A stretch of 64,000 bases of DNA from Paraburkholderia adhaesiva (GCF_021390575.1 NZ_JAJEJQ010000002.1:1364001-1428000); one strand, 5' to 3'; numbered from the stretch's first letter, positions 53,316-62,766 are shown. The notes: a model not told the origin generated them from the sequence alone. Numbers and translations are program-made.

Positions 53316-54491
53316 TCAGCGTGTGATCTGCTTCAGATAGAAAACGGTCTGGATGGTCGGCAGCACCTGCTGCAACAAGCGGTTGAAGGTAGCGGAAGCT
53401 GCCGTGCCGACGTACACGACATCGAGCGGCTTAAGCTGGAATTGCGACGACAGTACGATCGAGTTCGGCTGCGTCATATCGAGCCGGTAAATCTCCGGCT
53501 GCGTGGGGTTGTCTTTCATGCCGCGCATCACGAAGATCTGGCGCGGGTTCGCATCGGTGTTGAGAATGCCGCCGGCCTGCGTGAGCGCGTCGGCAATCGT
53601 GTACTTTCCGCGGACCATATTCGTCTGCGTCGGCGTCTTGACTTCGCCCAGCACGAATATCCTGCTATCCAGATGATCCGGTACGTTGATGATGTCGCCG
53701 TCCTGAAGCATGACGTTCTGGCTCGCATCGCCCGCATCGAGCAGGCGATTCGCGTCGAGCACATAGAGCTTGCCTTCACGCGTGAGACGCACGCGATCGA
53801 TGTCGGCGTTATCGGTCGTGCCGCCCGAACGCGTGATCGCATCGACGAGCGTGAGCGGCACGTCGCTCATGGCGAGCGGGCCTGGCGTCTTGACATCGCC
53901 GGTGACCTGCACTTTCTGGCTGCGATACGCGAGCACGCGCACATCCACCTGCGGGTTTTTCACGTAAGGCACGAGACCCGACGCGAGCTGGTCGCGCAAC
54001 TGGGCCGGCGTCTTGCCCGCCGCGTGAATGCGCCCGACGAACGGAAAGTAGATCGTCCCGTCGGAGGCAACGGTCTGACCGTATGGATCGGCCTCGCCCG
54101 GCAACGCGGTCGTATAGGGCTGCGTCAGCGCTTGACCGACCGTCTGCGTGGTGGTGCCGCCAGCCGAGAACGTCGAGCCCTGCGGCGTCGAAAGTTCGGG
54201 ATGGTCGAAAACGGTCACGCCCAGAATGTCCTGCGGCGCGATGTGATAAATGTAGCTGGAAGCATTGGCGTAACGCGACGGCGGCAACGCGCCGTGTGCC
54301 GCCGCCTCCTGCGCCGCAGCCTGCTGCATCACGAGTTGCGCGTCGATCAGATGCACCGTGTACTGCTGCTGCGGCTGCTTCGACGGCTCTTCATGCAGGC
54401 TCGACGTGTCGAGGTAATTGCCGGGCGCGGTCGAGCACGCGGATATGAAGGCGCTCAGCGCCAGTACGGCAGTCAGTTTCGTTCTCAGCAT
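53316..54491 (-). CDS. bceE: Outer-membrane polysaccharide export protein (Wza-like), BceE
   Basis: This 391-residue lipoprotein (lipobox LSAFISAC) has the Poly_export domain (ASSYIYHIAPQDILGVTVFDHPEL...YFPFVGRIHAAGKTPAQLRDQLASGL) and SLBB repeats (QKVQVTGDVKTPGPLAM, IFVLGEVKTPTQ). It forms the octameric exit channel docking on BceF. The start at 54491 overlaps the bceD stop; an upstream ATG (54506) is possible. Confidence 0.94.
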   Translation of the reverse strand: MLRTKLTAVLALSAFISACSTAPGNYLDTSSLHEEPSKQPQQQYTVHLIDAQLVMQQAAAQEAAAHGALPPSRYANASSYIYHIAPQDILGVTVFDHPELSTPQGSTFSAGGTTTQTVGQALTQPYTTALPGEADPYGQTVASDGTIYFPFVGRIHAAGKTPAQLRDQLASGLVPYVKNPQVDVRVLAYRSQKVQVTGDVKTPGPLAMSDVPLTLVDAITRSGGTTDNADIDRVRLTREGKLYVLDANRLLDAGDASQNVMLQDGDIINVPDHLDSRIFVLGEVKTPTQTNMVRGKYTIADALTQAGGILNTDANPRQIFVMRGMKDNPTQPEIYRLDMTQPNSIVLSSQFQLKPLDVVYVGTAASATFNRLLQQVLPTIQTVFYLKQITR

Positions 54492-54931
54492 ATTCGGCTC
54501 AACCATCCCTTCACCAGACGATCCATCAACTCGATACTGTCGCGATACGCGCCCTCATCGAGGCCATACGGATCGACGACATCCGAGTTCTCCCATTCGC
54601 CGAGCGCGTACACCTTGCCGCGCGCGCTCGGTTCCATGCGCTCGACGGCCTGCACCTGCTGGCGCTCCGTAACGAGCACGAGGTCAGCGTTGCGCACGAG
54701 CTTGCCTGTGAGGCGCCGCGCGCGGTGCTCTCCCACTGCAACGCCGCGTTCTGCGAGCAGCCGCTGCATGACCGGGTCCATGTCCGCGCCCTCGCGTGCG
54801 CGCAGGCCCGCCGAATGAAATGCGCTCTTGCGCGCCGGAGCGCATTCGCGCAGGCGTGCGCGAAACAGTTGCTCCGCCGTCGGCGAACGGCAGACATTTG
54901 CGTGACAGACAATCAGCACGTCCTTGAACAT
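54485..54931 (-). CDS. bceD: Low-molecular-weight protein-tyrosine phosphatase, BceD
   Basis: This 148-residue phosphatase has the P-loop Cys9-X5-Arg15 in VCHANVCRSPTAEQ and the acid Asp120 in SDVVDPYG. It dephosphorylates BceF, so the pair cycles during polymerisation and export. Its gene precedes bceE with a 7-base overlap. Confidence 0.95.
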   Translation of the reverse strand: MFKDVLIVCHANVCRSPTAEQLFRARLRECAPARKSAFHSAGLRAREGADMDPVMQRLLAERGVAVGEHRARRLTGKLVRNADLVLVTERQQVQAVERMEPSARGKVYALGEWENSDVVDPYGLDEGAYRDSIELMDRLVKGWLSRIC

Positions 54932-54962
54932 GGCTGCACCCTTTCTTCGCTAATGGCCGCGT

Positions 54963-56381
54963 TTATGCAACGGCCTGCGTGCGCACGGCGGCTGCGGCAC
55001 GCATGTGGCTCGCCTGCGTTGCACTCGCGCGGCCCACGGCGTGGTATTCGATGCCGATCTCCTGTAACGCGGACGGTTCGTAGAGATTGCGCCCGTCGAA
55101 CACGATCGGCGATTTCAGCCGCTCCATCAGCGCTTCAAAATCTGGCGCCTTGAAAACCTTCCAGTCCGTCGCGACAACGAGCGCATCAGCGCTGTCGGCG
55201 GCATCCACGGCCTCGTCGACGAACGTGAGACGCGACTGCCAATCCGGCGCATTCGCCAGATCGAGCGCGAGCACGCGCTGTGCCTCAACGGTTGCTACCG
55301 GATCGTAGGCGCGCACGTTCGCGCCGCGCGCGAGCAGTTCGGCGATCAGCGTGCGACTCGGTGCTTCGCGCATGTCGTCCGTGTTCGGTTTGAACGCGAG
55401 ACCCCAGACACCGAACGTGCGCCCGCTTAGATCCGAACCGAAACGCGTAACGATCTTCTGTGCGAGCACGAGCTTCTGCGCGCCGTTGACCGATTCGACG
55501 GCGCGCAGAATCTGCAACGACTCGCCAAAATCCTCTGCAGTTCGCATCAGCGCCTTCACGTCCTTCGGGAAACACGAGCCGCCATAACCACAACCCGCGT
55601 ACAGAAAGTCGTAACCGATGCGCGGGTCAGATCCGATGCCACGGCGCACCGACTCGATGTCGGCACCCACCCGGTCGGCGAGATTCGCCAGTTCGTTCAT
55701 AAACGAGATGCGCGTCGCCAGCATTGCGTTCGCGGCGTACTTCGTAAATTCGGCAGACGGCACGTCCATATACAGCGTGCGCTCGTGATTGCGGTTGAAC
55801 GGCGCATACAGGCGCTTCATCAGATCCTTCGCACGCTCGCCGGGCACATCATCGGTGCAACCCAGCACGATGCGGTCGGGCCGCGCGAAGTCCTCCACTG
55901 CGGCGCCCTCTTTCAGAAACTCGGGATTCGACACGACCGAAAACATGTGCGATTGCCCGCGCTTGCGCAACTCGCCCGCAATAGCCTCGTGCACGAGCGC
56001 TGCGGTGCCCACGGGCACGGTCGATTTATCGACGATCACCTTGAAGCCGTTCATGTGCCGGCCAATATTGCGCGCGGCTGCGAGCACGTATTGCAGATCG
56101 GCCGAACCGTCCTCGTCGGGTGGCGTCCCCACGGCGATGAACTGGACGTCGCCGTGCGCGACCGCGGCAGCCACGTCGGTCGAGAACGTGAGGCGCCGCG
56201 CGCGGCGATTGCGCTCGATGATCTCCTTCAGGCCCGGCTCGTGAATCGGCACGACGCCCTGATTGAGCAGTTCGATCTTGCGCTCGTCGACATCGAGGCA
56301 AAACACGTCGTTGCCGATGTCCGCAAGACACGCGCCCGTTACGAGACCCACATAACCGCTGCCAATGATCGTCAGATTCAT
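54963..56381 (-). CDS. bceC: UDP-glucose 6-dehydrogenase, BceC
   Basis: This 472-residue enzyme oxidises UDP-glucose to UDP-glucuronate with two NAD+. It has the N-terminal NAD motif IIGSGYVGLVTGACLA, catalytic Cys270 in YGGSCFPKDVKAL, and the C-terminal segment VWGLAFKPNTDDMREAPS. It provides GlcA for the backbone. The start at 56381 has GAGGTG upstream. Confidence 0.96.
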   Translation of the reverse strand: MNLTIIGSGYVGLVTGACLADIGNDVFCLDVDERKIELLNQGVVPIHEPGLKEIIERNRRARRLTFSTDVAAAVAHGDVQFIAVGTPPDEDGSADLQYVLAAARNIGRHMNGFKVIVDKSTVPVGTAALVHEAIAGELRKRGQSHMFSVVSNPEFLKEGAAVEDFARPDRIVLGCTDDVPGERAKDLMKRLYAPFNRNHERTLYMDVPSAEFTKYAANAMLATRISFMNELANLADRVGADIESVRRGIGSDPRIGYDFLYAGCGYGGSCFPKDVKALMRTAEDFGESLQILRAVESVNGAQKLVLAQKIVTRFGSDLSGRTFGVWGLAFKPNTDDMREAPSRTLIAELLARGANVRAYDPVATVEAQRVLALDLANAPDWQSRLTFVDEAVDAADSADALVVATDWKVFKAPDFEALMERLKSPIVFDGRNLYEPSALQEIGIEYHAVGRASATQASHMRAAAAVRTQAVA

Positions 56382-56471
56382 GCCCACCTCAATAGTGATT
56401 ACCTGTTGCCACGCGCGAGCCGCGCTGCATAATGCAGCACACCGCGGCAGCACACCGCGCGCCCGAGCGAC

Positions 56472-57851
56472 TCAATATGCGTTTTGTCCTGCGAAGCCTT
56501 TCCACATCGTCATCGCGACGATCTTCAGATCGAGCATGAAGCTCCAGTTCTGCATGTAGTGCAGATCGAAGCGGACGCGGTCGCGCATTTTCTCCACGCG
56601 ATCCGTCTCGCCGCGAAAACCGTTGACCTGCGCCCAGCCCGTAATGCCGGGTTTGATCCGATAGCGCTGCATGTAGCCGCGCACGAGGTTCTTGTAGATG
56701 TCGTCGTGTTCGAGCGCATGCGGACGCGGGCCCACCACCGACATTTCGCCCTTGAGCACGTTGATGAACTGCGGCAGCTCATCGAGGCTCGTGCGGCGCA
56801 GAAATGCGCCAACACGCGTGATCCGCGGGTCATTGCGGCGCGCCTGCGTGACCTGGCCCGCCGTTTCGGCGTGGACCTTCATCGAGCGAAACTTGTAGAT
56901 TTCGAATTCGTTGCCGTCGAGGCCCTTGCGCCGCTGGCGAAACATCACCGGCCCCGGCGACGAGCACTTCACTGCGATGGCGATTGCAGCCAGAAGCGGG
57001 GCAAGCGAAGCAAGCACGCACGCGGCGAAGAGCCAGTCGAATACGCGTTTTGGCAACACACGCAGATCGGTGATCGGCGACGCCGCGAGGTTCATGGCCG
57101 GTACGCCGAGGAGATCCACCACCGGCTGGCTGAAAAGGGAAAGGCTGCGCACATCCGGAATGAAACGGATATTCACGAAGTCGTTGCGCAATTCCGTCAC
57201 GATGCGATGAATCGTGCGTTCCTTGGAGATCGGCAATGCAAGCCACAACTCGCGTATGCCGTGTTCGCGCACGCGCGCAAGCAAGGCCTCCAGATTGCGC
57301 TCCACCGGCACGCCGTCTACGGTCGTTTCGCCATGCGCGTCGTTGTCCTCGTCGAACAGCAACGTTGGGCGGAATCCCGCTTCCGGATGGTGGCGCATCT
57401 GTTCGATCAGAAAGCGTCCGTAGCGATGTCCGCCCGCCACGGCCACGTCGCGCTGGTTATAGCCTTCGCGGCGCAGGCCCTTGAGCACCATATAAACGAG
57501 CGCCTTCGAGACGATCAGCAGGGCAACCGTAGCAACGGCCCACCAGCCGAGCCACACCCGCGACAGCGAATCCGCGCGGTGCACACTGAAACTGAGCAGA
57601 ACGCCCGTGGCTTCCACGGCGATCCACGCAATGCACACGCGTGCGAACAGATCGTGGAGCGACTTGCCCCGCCACGACTGATAGATTCCCAACGCAGGGA
57701 ACATCCAGATCGCAAGAAGACAGTTAAAGGCCAGCGCGACACTTTCTTCGTCGCCGAGCGCAACGAACTTTCCGTGATGCAGAGCAGCCGCGATCAGCGC
57801 GCCCGCAGCGATCGCGACGATGTCGATGATTCTGGCTAGAACGCTAAGCAT
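56472..57851 (-). CDS. bceB: Undecaprenyl-phosphate glycosylphosphotransferase (WcaJ-like), BceB
   Basis: This 459-residue membrane protein has N-terminal helices, a central Rossmann-like segment, and a C-terminal bacterial sugar transferase domain (KRVFDWLFAACVLASLAPLLAAIAI, FRQRRKGLDGNEFEIYKFRSM, SLDELPQFINVLKGEMSVVGPRPHA). It starts the repeat unit by loading the first sugar phosphate, glucose in cepacian, onto undecaprenyl phosphate. It is the first gene of the minus-strand bce-I unit. The start at 57851 has GAGGTG upstream. Confidence 0.95.
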   Translation of the reverse strand: MLSVLARIIDIVAIAAGALIAAALHHGKFVALGDEESVALAFNCLLAIWMFPALGIYQSWRGKSLHDLFARVCIAWIAVEATGVLLSFSVHRADSLSRVWLGWWAVATVALLIVSKALVYMVLKGLRREGYNQRDVAVAGGHRYGRFLIEQMRHHPEAGFRPTLLFDEDNDAHGETTVDGVPVERNLEALLARVREHGIRELWLALPISKERTIHRIVTELRNDFVNIRFIPDVRSLSLFSQPVVDLLGVPAMNLAASPITDLRVLPKRVFDWLFAACVLASLAPLLAAIAIAVKCSSPGPVMFRQRRKGLDGNEFEIYKFRSMKVHAETAGQVTQARRNDPRITRVGAFLRRTSLDELPQFINVLKGEMSVVGPRPHALEHDDIYKNLVRGYMQRYRIKPGITGWAQVNGFRGETDRVEKMRDRVRFDLHYMQNWSFMLDLKIVAMTMWKGFAGQNAY

Positions 57852-57937
57852 GTCCGGCACCTCGGGTTAAAAATGGATCACAGCCACGCACCGTTGTCGT
57901 GGCTACGACGTCGTCGATCAGGGGAATTCGGTGCCAT

Positions 57938-58168
57938 TCACACGTCAGCACCGTGAAGTCGCATCAGAATTAACCCTAATAAGGCGCGATAAAAATTCAT
58001 TCCGCAAGGCACAAAAATATCTCCAAATGTATCGAGCGGAGAGAGGCGTTTTTTATCGAATTTTTTCGGCAAATTTTTCCCACCTTGGACGTCGATAGAG
58101 TCAATCCACGAAGCCTTTTCCGGCACATTCTTCCTGATTCGCACCAGCGCGGCGTTCGTGCCACGCAT
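57938..58168 (-). CDS. Possible 76-residue protein upstream of bceB
   Basis: An ORF on the bceB strand starts at an ATG with GGAG upstream and encodes a Lys-rich N-terminal part and a hydrophobic C-terminal stretch (MNFYRALLGLILMRLH). It is much richer in A+T than its neighbours. It ends 87 bases before bceB. No family is recognised; it may be a small leader protein or an artefact of an AT-rich control region. Confidence 0.3.
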   Translation of the reverse strand: MRGTNAALVRIRKNVPEKASWIDSIDVQGGKNLPKKFDKKRLSPLDTFGDIFVPCGMNFYRALLGLILMRLHGADV

Positions 58169-58346
58169 CGTCTTGCGCTCCAGTCACTAATTATTCTTTC
58201 GTTTTTTAAAGGCTGATCCGGTTAATCAATAAATCGTAGCGAATTCTAAAAATATTATTTTCGCGTTTCTTAATTGCCTTCGTTTTATTGTCGAATTTAA
58301 GCATGCTACAAATCGCTGAACCGAAACCCCTTCACAGGAGAGCGAT
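58169..58346. promoter_or_regulatory. AT-rich divergent control region bceB/bceA
   Basis: Upstream of bceA (with AGGAG before its ATG) and of the bceB unit, this stretch is unusually A+T-rich (for example TTCTAAAAATATTATTTTCG). It should carry the promoters of both exopolysaccharide units. No single operator or sigma motif could be assigned. Confidence 0.5.
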
Positions 58347-59867
58347 ATGACGGATACGGGCTCCATCACAGCATCGGCGCGCACGGAGGCAACCGGCAAC
58401 GGGTTGCAAAGCGCCCTGCAGGTCTGCCCCGTCGTGCTGGCAGGCGGCGCGGGTTCGCGGCTGTGGCCCCTGTCGCGCGAGCAGTACCCAAAGCAGATGA
58501 TCAACCTCGTCGGCGAGCGGTCGTTGCTCGCGGATACGGCCGGACGCCTCGACGCACTTGCAGAGAGCATTACGCTCGCCGATCAGTTGCTAATCGTGTG
58601 CAACGAAGAGCATCGATTCACGACCGCCGAGCAGGTCCGGCGCGAAGGCAAACGCGCCCGCCTGATCCTCGAACCAGCAGGCCGCGACACCGCGCCCGCG
58701 CTCACTATCGCCGCGCTTTCGGTCGTAGCGGAAAAGCAGGACGGCATACTCGTGGTCATGCCGGCCGATCACGCGCTCACAGACCTCGACGCGTTCCAGT
58801 CCGCCGTGGCCGAAGGCGTTCGCCACGCGGCAGCGGGGCAGATCGTGACGATGGGCATCGTGCCTACGCGCCCTGAAGTGGGCTACGGCTACATCCATAT
58901 CGGCGACGTCGTTGCCGCTGACGAGCCCAACGGCGCGCGGCACCTCAGCGGCTTCGTCGAAAAGCCCTATTTCGAACTCGCAAAGCAATACGTGGCGTCA
59001 CAACGCTATTGGTGGAACAGCGGCATTTTCATCGTGCGTGCGTCCACATGGCTCAAGGCGATCCGCCACTTCCAGCCCGCGATTTACGAGGCATGCCTGA
59101 GCGCAACGGAAACCGGCAGCCAGGACGGCGACTTCTTCCGCGTCGAGCGTGAAGCCTTCATGCGCTCGCCGTCGAACTCGATCGACTATGCGGTCATGGA
59201 ATCGCTCACGAGCGATCGATCCGTGGCCGCAGGTGTGGTCGTGCCGCTCGCTGCAGGCTGGACGGACCTCGGTTCGTGGGACACGGTATGGCAGGTCTCG
59301 CCGAAAGACGACAAAGGCAACGTCGCACAGGGACACGTGGTGCTCGAAGGCGCGAGCGACACGTTCGTGCACTCGGATGGCCGTCTGATTGCCTGCGTCG
59401 GCACGCAGGATCTGGTCGTCGTGGAAACGGCGGACGCCGTGCTCGTCGCCGATCGTTCGCGCGCGCAGGACGTGAAGAAAGTCGTGCAACGCATACGTGA
59501 ACAGCGCGGCAGCGAGGTCCTCACACACCGGCTCGTGCATCGTCCGTGGGGGCACTACGACTGTATCGACGGCGGCGAACGCTTCCAGGTGAAGCGAATC
59601 GTCGTCGAGCCGGGCGCGCGTCTTTCGCTACAGATGCATCACCATCGCGCCGAACACTGGGTCGTTGTGCGCGGCACCGCGCTCGTTACGCGCGGAGAAG
59701 AACGGTTCATCGTGTCCGAAAACGAATCGGCCTACATTCCGCTCGGCGTTGCTCACCGGCTCGAAAATCCCGGCAAGATGCCGCTCGAAATCATTGAAGT
59801 GCAGTCGGGTTCGTATCTCGGCGAGGACGACATCGTTCGCCTCGACGATCAATACGGGCGGCAATGA
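58347..59867 (+). CDS. bceA: Bifunctional mannose-6-phosphate isomerase/GDP-mannose pyrophosphorylase, BceA
   Basis: This 506-residue type-II enzyme combines an N-terminal nucleotidyltransferase (VLAGGAGSRLWPLSREQYPKQ, FVEKP) and a C-terminal cupin isomerase domain (PWGHYDCIDGGERFQVKRIVVEPG, QMHHHRAEHWVVV). It makes GDP-mannose for mannose and, through BceN/BceM, rhamnose. It is divergent from bceB and followed by an 18-bp palindrome and a convergent gene. Confidence 0.97.
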   Translation: MTDTGSITASARTEATGNGLQSALQVCPVVLAGGAGSRLWPLSREQYPKQMINLVGERSLLADTAGRLDALAESITLADQLLIVCNEEHRFTTAEQVRREGKRARLILEPAGRDTAPALTIAALSVVAEKQDGILVVMPADHALTDLDAFQSAVAEGVRHAAAGQIVTMGIVPTRPEVGYGYIHIGDVVAADEPNGARHLSGFVEKPYFELAKQYVASQRYWWNSGIFIVRASTWLKAIRHFQPAIYEACLSATETGSQDGDFFRVEREAFMRSPSNSIDYAVMESLTSDRSVAAGVVVPLAAGWTDLGSWDTVWQVSPKDDKGNVAQGHVVLEGASDTFVHSDGRLIACVGTQDLVVVETADAVLVADRSRAQDVKKVVQRIREQRGSEVLTHRLVHRPWGHYDCIDGGERFQVKRIVVEPGARLSLQMHHHRAEHWVVVRGTALVTRGEERFIVSENESAYIPLGVAHRLENPGKMPLEIIEVQSGSYLGEDDIVRLDDQYGRQ

Positions 59868-59872
59868 ACGCG

Positions 59873-59890
59873 GGCGGCAGATCTGCCGCC
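59873..59890. other. Perfect 18-bp palindrome after bceA
   Basis: GGCGGCAGATCTGCCGCC lies 6 bases past the bceA stop. It has no loop or T run, so it is either a weak terminator hairpin or a protein-binding site. Confidence 0.4.
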
Positions 59891-59929
59891 TGTGCGGTGC
59901 GTGTGGGACGCGCCCCATCGGGGCGCACG

Positions 59930-61042
59930 TCAACCGGCGTGCGTTCTCGAATGAGGTCTGTATTGCGGTTCGGCGGTACCGGTCGCGGTATCGCTATCAT
60001 TGCCCGGCCGCAGCGAGCTTGCCCCCGTGTAGCGCTGCAACGGGGCAAGGCGCACGTTGCCGGGCGCACTCGTAGCAGATGCAAGCGCAGGACGCGCGAT
60101 GACCGCGTTGTGCGCGCGCGTGACAGTGGTGCTCGCCGGACACTGGCTGCCCTGCGTCGACGGCGCGGCAGGCACGCCGCGGCACTCGTGCTCGATCCAT
60201 TTACGCGCCCAGTCGTAAGCGAACTGTTTAGCCGAGTCGCGGTCCTGGAATCGCGGACCAATCAAACCGGAGCGCTCCACGCGCTGGCCGTCTTTGAGGA
60301 TCTCCACCGACGCGCGATACATGCGATTGCGAACCGGCTGCACGGTTAGGTTGATCGCATAGCCACGCCATTCGGCAATCTGCACCGACTGCAGACCATC
60401 GCTCGTCCACAGCGCGCTACGCGACGCCAAAGGACTCTCATCGCGCGGCGTTTGCGAACTGGCAGACACTGAAACAACCGTGGATGAGATCGCGCGCGCA
60501 CGCAACGCAGACACCGTTTTCTGGGCGACAGCAGGCACGCTCGGGCTCGCGAGTTGACGCGTCATGCTCTCGATAGGATCGGCGGCAGGCGGTGCATCGG
60601 CGACGCTTGCGGACATCTGCCACGTTTCCGGGCTCTTCCAGTAAACGTTAGGCAGGCCGTCGTCCTCCGCCTTTTCCTCGACCGCTGTGGCCTGGCCGAC
60701 CGACGATGCAGACGTATTGGACGATGTGGCCAATGCGGCATCAACCGGCTCGGGCACATAGACGAAACTACGCCCGACCTGCGTGAGCCGGCTAACGATC
60801 TCGATGAGCGTGCCGCTCACGTGCCAGTCGTCAAAACGGCGGCGGCATGTAGGCCCGGAAGGATAACGCGCGGGCAGACGCGACCACGATTCGCCTGTGG
60901 TGAGAATCCATAGCACTGCATTGGCAACGATTCTCGGCTCCGCGCGAGGGCGACCGCGGCGGTTGAGTCGAATGGGCGGATCATCGGATACGAGCGACGA
61001 CACCAACATCCATTCGTCATCGTTCAGTTCTTCGAAATTCAT
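59930..61042 (-). CDS. Transposase-domain fusion protein of unknown function
   Basis: This 370-residue protein begins with an IS5/IS402-type transposase N-terminal domain (DUF4096-like; ELNDDEWMLVSSLVSDDPP...GRPRAEPRIVANAVLWILTTGESWSRLPARYPSGPTCRRRFDDWHVSGTLIEIV, in part). The DDE catalytic core is absent. It is followed by a Ser/Ala/Pro-rich linker and a C-terminal domain (EWRGYAINLTVQPVRNRMYRASVEILKDGQ...SAKQFAYDWARKWIEHE) reminiscent of CV_2116-like domains. This looks like a domesticated DNA-binding protein and not a broken IS: the frame is intact, with GGAGAA before the ATG. Its place directly after bceA suggests, but does not prove, a link to exopolysaccharide control. Confidence 0.7.
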   Translation of the reverse strand: MNFEELNDDEWMLVSSLVSDDPPIRLNRRGRPRAEPRIVANAVLWILTTGESWSRLPARYPSGPTCRRRFDDWHVSGTLIEIVSRLTQVGRSFVYVPEPVDAALATSSNTSASSVGQATAVEEKAEDDGLPNVYWKSPETWQMSASVADAPPAADPIESMTRQLASPSVPAVAQKTVSALRARAISSTVVSVSASSQTPRDESPLASRSALWTSDGLQSVQIAEWRGYAINLTVQPVRNRMYRASVEILKDGQRVERSGLIGPRFQDRDSAKQFAYDWARKWIEHECRGVPAAPSTQGSQCPASTTVTRAHNAVIARPALASATSAPGNVRLAPLQRYTGASSLRPGNDSDTATGTAEPQYRPHSRTHAG

Positions 61043-61637
61043 GTTGTTCTCCACACAGCCGGACCGTGGCTGCTGTGACTGAGGATTCACGCGCGGATCG
61101 TGTCTGCCCGCGTTGGAATACCCGTTTCACCATATGCTTTTCTACCTGGTTCATTTGCGTCGGACGTCGCACTCAGGCGGTGCGCGCGTCACGAAATTGA
61201 CGCAAGGACCGTGGTCTCACTCGTGCAGGGGAGAATTTGTTGAGGAAGCATACCACCTGAAACCAGTCACTGAGGCGGACCGAAATAAGTGTTACGGTTG
61301 GAAACAAAATTGCGCATCGAACGGTGCGAATTTTGCGCAAATGCGCCTGAATCTGCGATCTTTATTCCAGACGCGCAATAGATCGCCAGCGCTTGCGGTA
61401 TGCAAGTGGCCTTGTTTCGCGGCGCGCAATACGCCTCTTTCAGAGCATCAAATCTCGCGGTTCCGTTGTTGCCGCAACAAATGACGTGGCGATGACACGT
61501 CCGTTACATCACCGTCTGCCAGGGTTGCACCTCGCATTCCGCATTGCGTGCCGCCTTGTGCAGCGGTCATCCTCGCGAGCCGCAAAAGCGAATACATCTA
61601 TAGTAGAAACGCCCCTGCCCACCTCGGAGGTCCGTGT
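61043..61637. other. Divergent intergenic region without a gene
   Basis: About 595 bases between the transposase-domain gene and the DUF2501 gene. It should contain both promoters. Plus-strand frames in it show no domain or proper ribosome-binding site. Confidence 0.5.
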
Positions 61638-62078
61638 ATGCAAACGTCTCTCTCGCGCGCCGCCGTCGTCGCCATTAGCCTGCTCCTGCCCTTTGGCGCC
61701 GCGCAAGCCCAGCTCGGTAATCTGCTGAATCAGGGCGGTACCGGCGGCACCGCCGGAAATGCACTCGGCAGCCTCGGCAGTTCGCTCTCCGGGGCGTCGG
61801 TCACGTCGAACAGTCTCGGCAATGTCACCGGCGTGCTCACCTACTGCATCAAGAACAATTATCTGAACACCGATTCCGCGAGCGGCATCAAGAACTCACT
61901 GCTCAGCAAGTTACCCGGCGGCGCAAACACCACGGACACCGGCTACCAGCAGGGGAGCAGCGGCATTCTCACCGCAGGCAACGGCTCGCATATCGATCTT
62001 TCGGGCGGCGGGCTCAAGGAAGCCGCCACGCGCGAAGTCTGCGACAAGATCCTCACCCAGGCGAAGTCCATGCTCTGA
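61638..62078 (+). CDS. Exported DUF2501-family protein
   Basis: This 146-residue protein has a signal peptide (cleaved after AAQAQ), a Gly/Ser/Thr-rich middle (NQGGTGGTAGNALGSLGSSLSG) and a conserved C-terminal part with two Cys (VLTYCIKNNYL and REVCDKILTQAKSML), likely a disulfide. The family (YjjA-like) is found in the periplasm of many proteobacteria and has no established role. The start at 61638 has CGGAGG upstream. Confidence 0.85.
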   Translation: MQTSLSRAAVVAISLLLPFGAAQAQLGNLLNQGGTGGTAGNALGSLGSSLSGASVTSNSLGNVTGVLTYCIKNNYLNTDSASGIKNSLLSKLPGGANTTDTGYQQGSSGILTAGNGSHIDLSGGGLKEAATREVCDKILTQAKSML

Positions 62079-62246
62079 CGCCATCTCCGGCCGCGCCAGC
62101 TTTCGTCGCGCGGCCCGGCGACCGCATGCCGCATACCCCGCAAGTACGGAAACACACAGGCTGCGCAAGGAACGTGCCGTGTCCGGTTGAACGGGAACGC
62201 CATTCGGGTGTCGAACGGTTTTCCGGGTGATTCGGTTGTCACGGAC

Positions 62247-62690
62247 ATGAGCAAGCACAAAACTCCTGTCGTCACGCTTTTTGCAGGCATCGCTGCAATG
62301 CTGGTCCCGGCACTCGCGCATGCCGAGTCTCATGACGAGCAGTTCGATTGCACGTCGAATCCCCATGCGTTCGTTTCATCGTTTATCAACGAACGATCGA
62401 TCGATCCGAAGCCCAGCCGGGTGGAGTCCAATTCGGTCAACGCATTCCGGCCCGTTCAGAAGGGCCAGCTAAGCGCGTTCGGCTTCCCGATCTATATGGT
62501 GCTTGGCTACGAGCGCGACGACACGCTCTTTCACCGCGGCTCGGGAAAGGAAATCGATTCGCCGCTTTACGGCGTGATTGTGTCCGCCCCGGAGGATTCG
62601 GTGCGGCTGCGGCTGCGCCAGGCCAACAGCGACGCGACGGTCGAAACCGTCGTACCGTTGCTGTTGACAGCAATTGTCTGCGGCGGCTGA
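62247..62690 (+). CDS. Small exported protein of unknown function
   Basis: This 147-residue protein has a signal peptide (KTPVVTLFAGIAAMLVPALAHA) and a mature part of about 120 residues with two Cys (FDCTSNP and AIVCGG, at the very C-terminus), probably joined. No family is recognised from memory. It follows the DUF2501 gene by 168 bases on the same strand. The start at 62247 fits the signal peptide; the ribosome-binding site is weak. Confidence 0.7.
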   Translation: MSKHKTPVVTLFAGIAAMLVPALAHAESHDEQFDCTSNPHAFVSSFINERSIDPKPSRVESNSVNAFRPVQKGQLSAFGFPIYMVLGYERDDTLFHRGSGKEIDSPLYGVIVSAPEDSVRLRLRQANSDATVETVVPLLLTAIVCGG

Positions 62691-62766
62691 GTCGCTTGCC
62701 GCGATCACGTGAGGCGGCGCGGCCTGTCCGTGCGGATAACAGGCGCTGCGACAGGTACGGCCCGAT

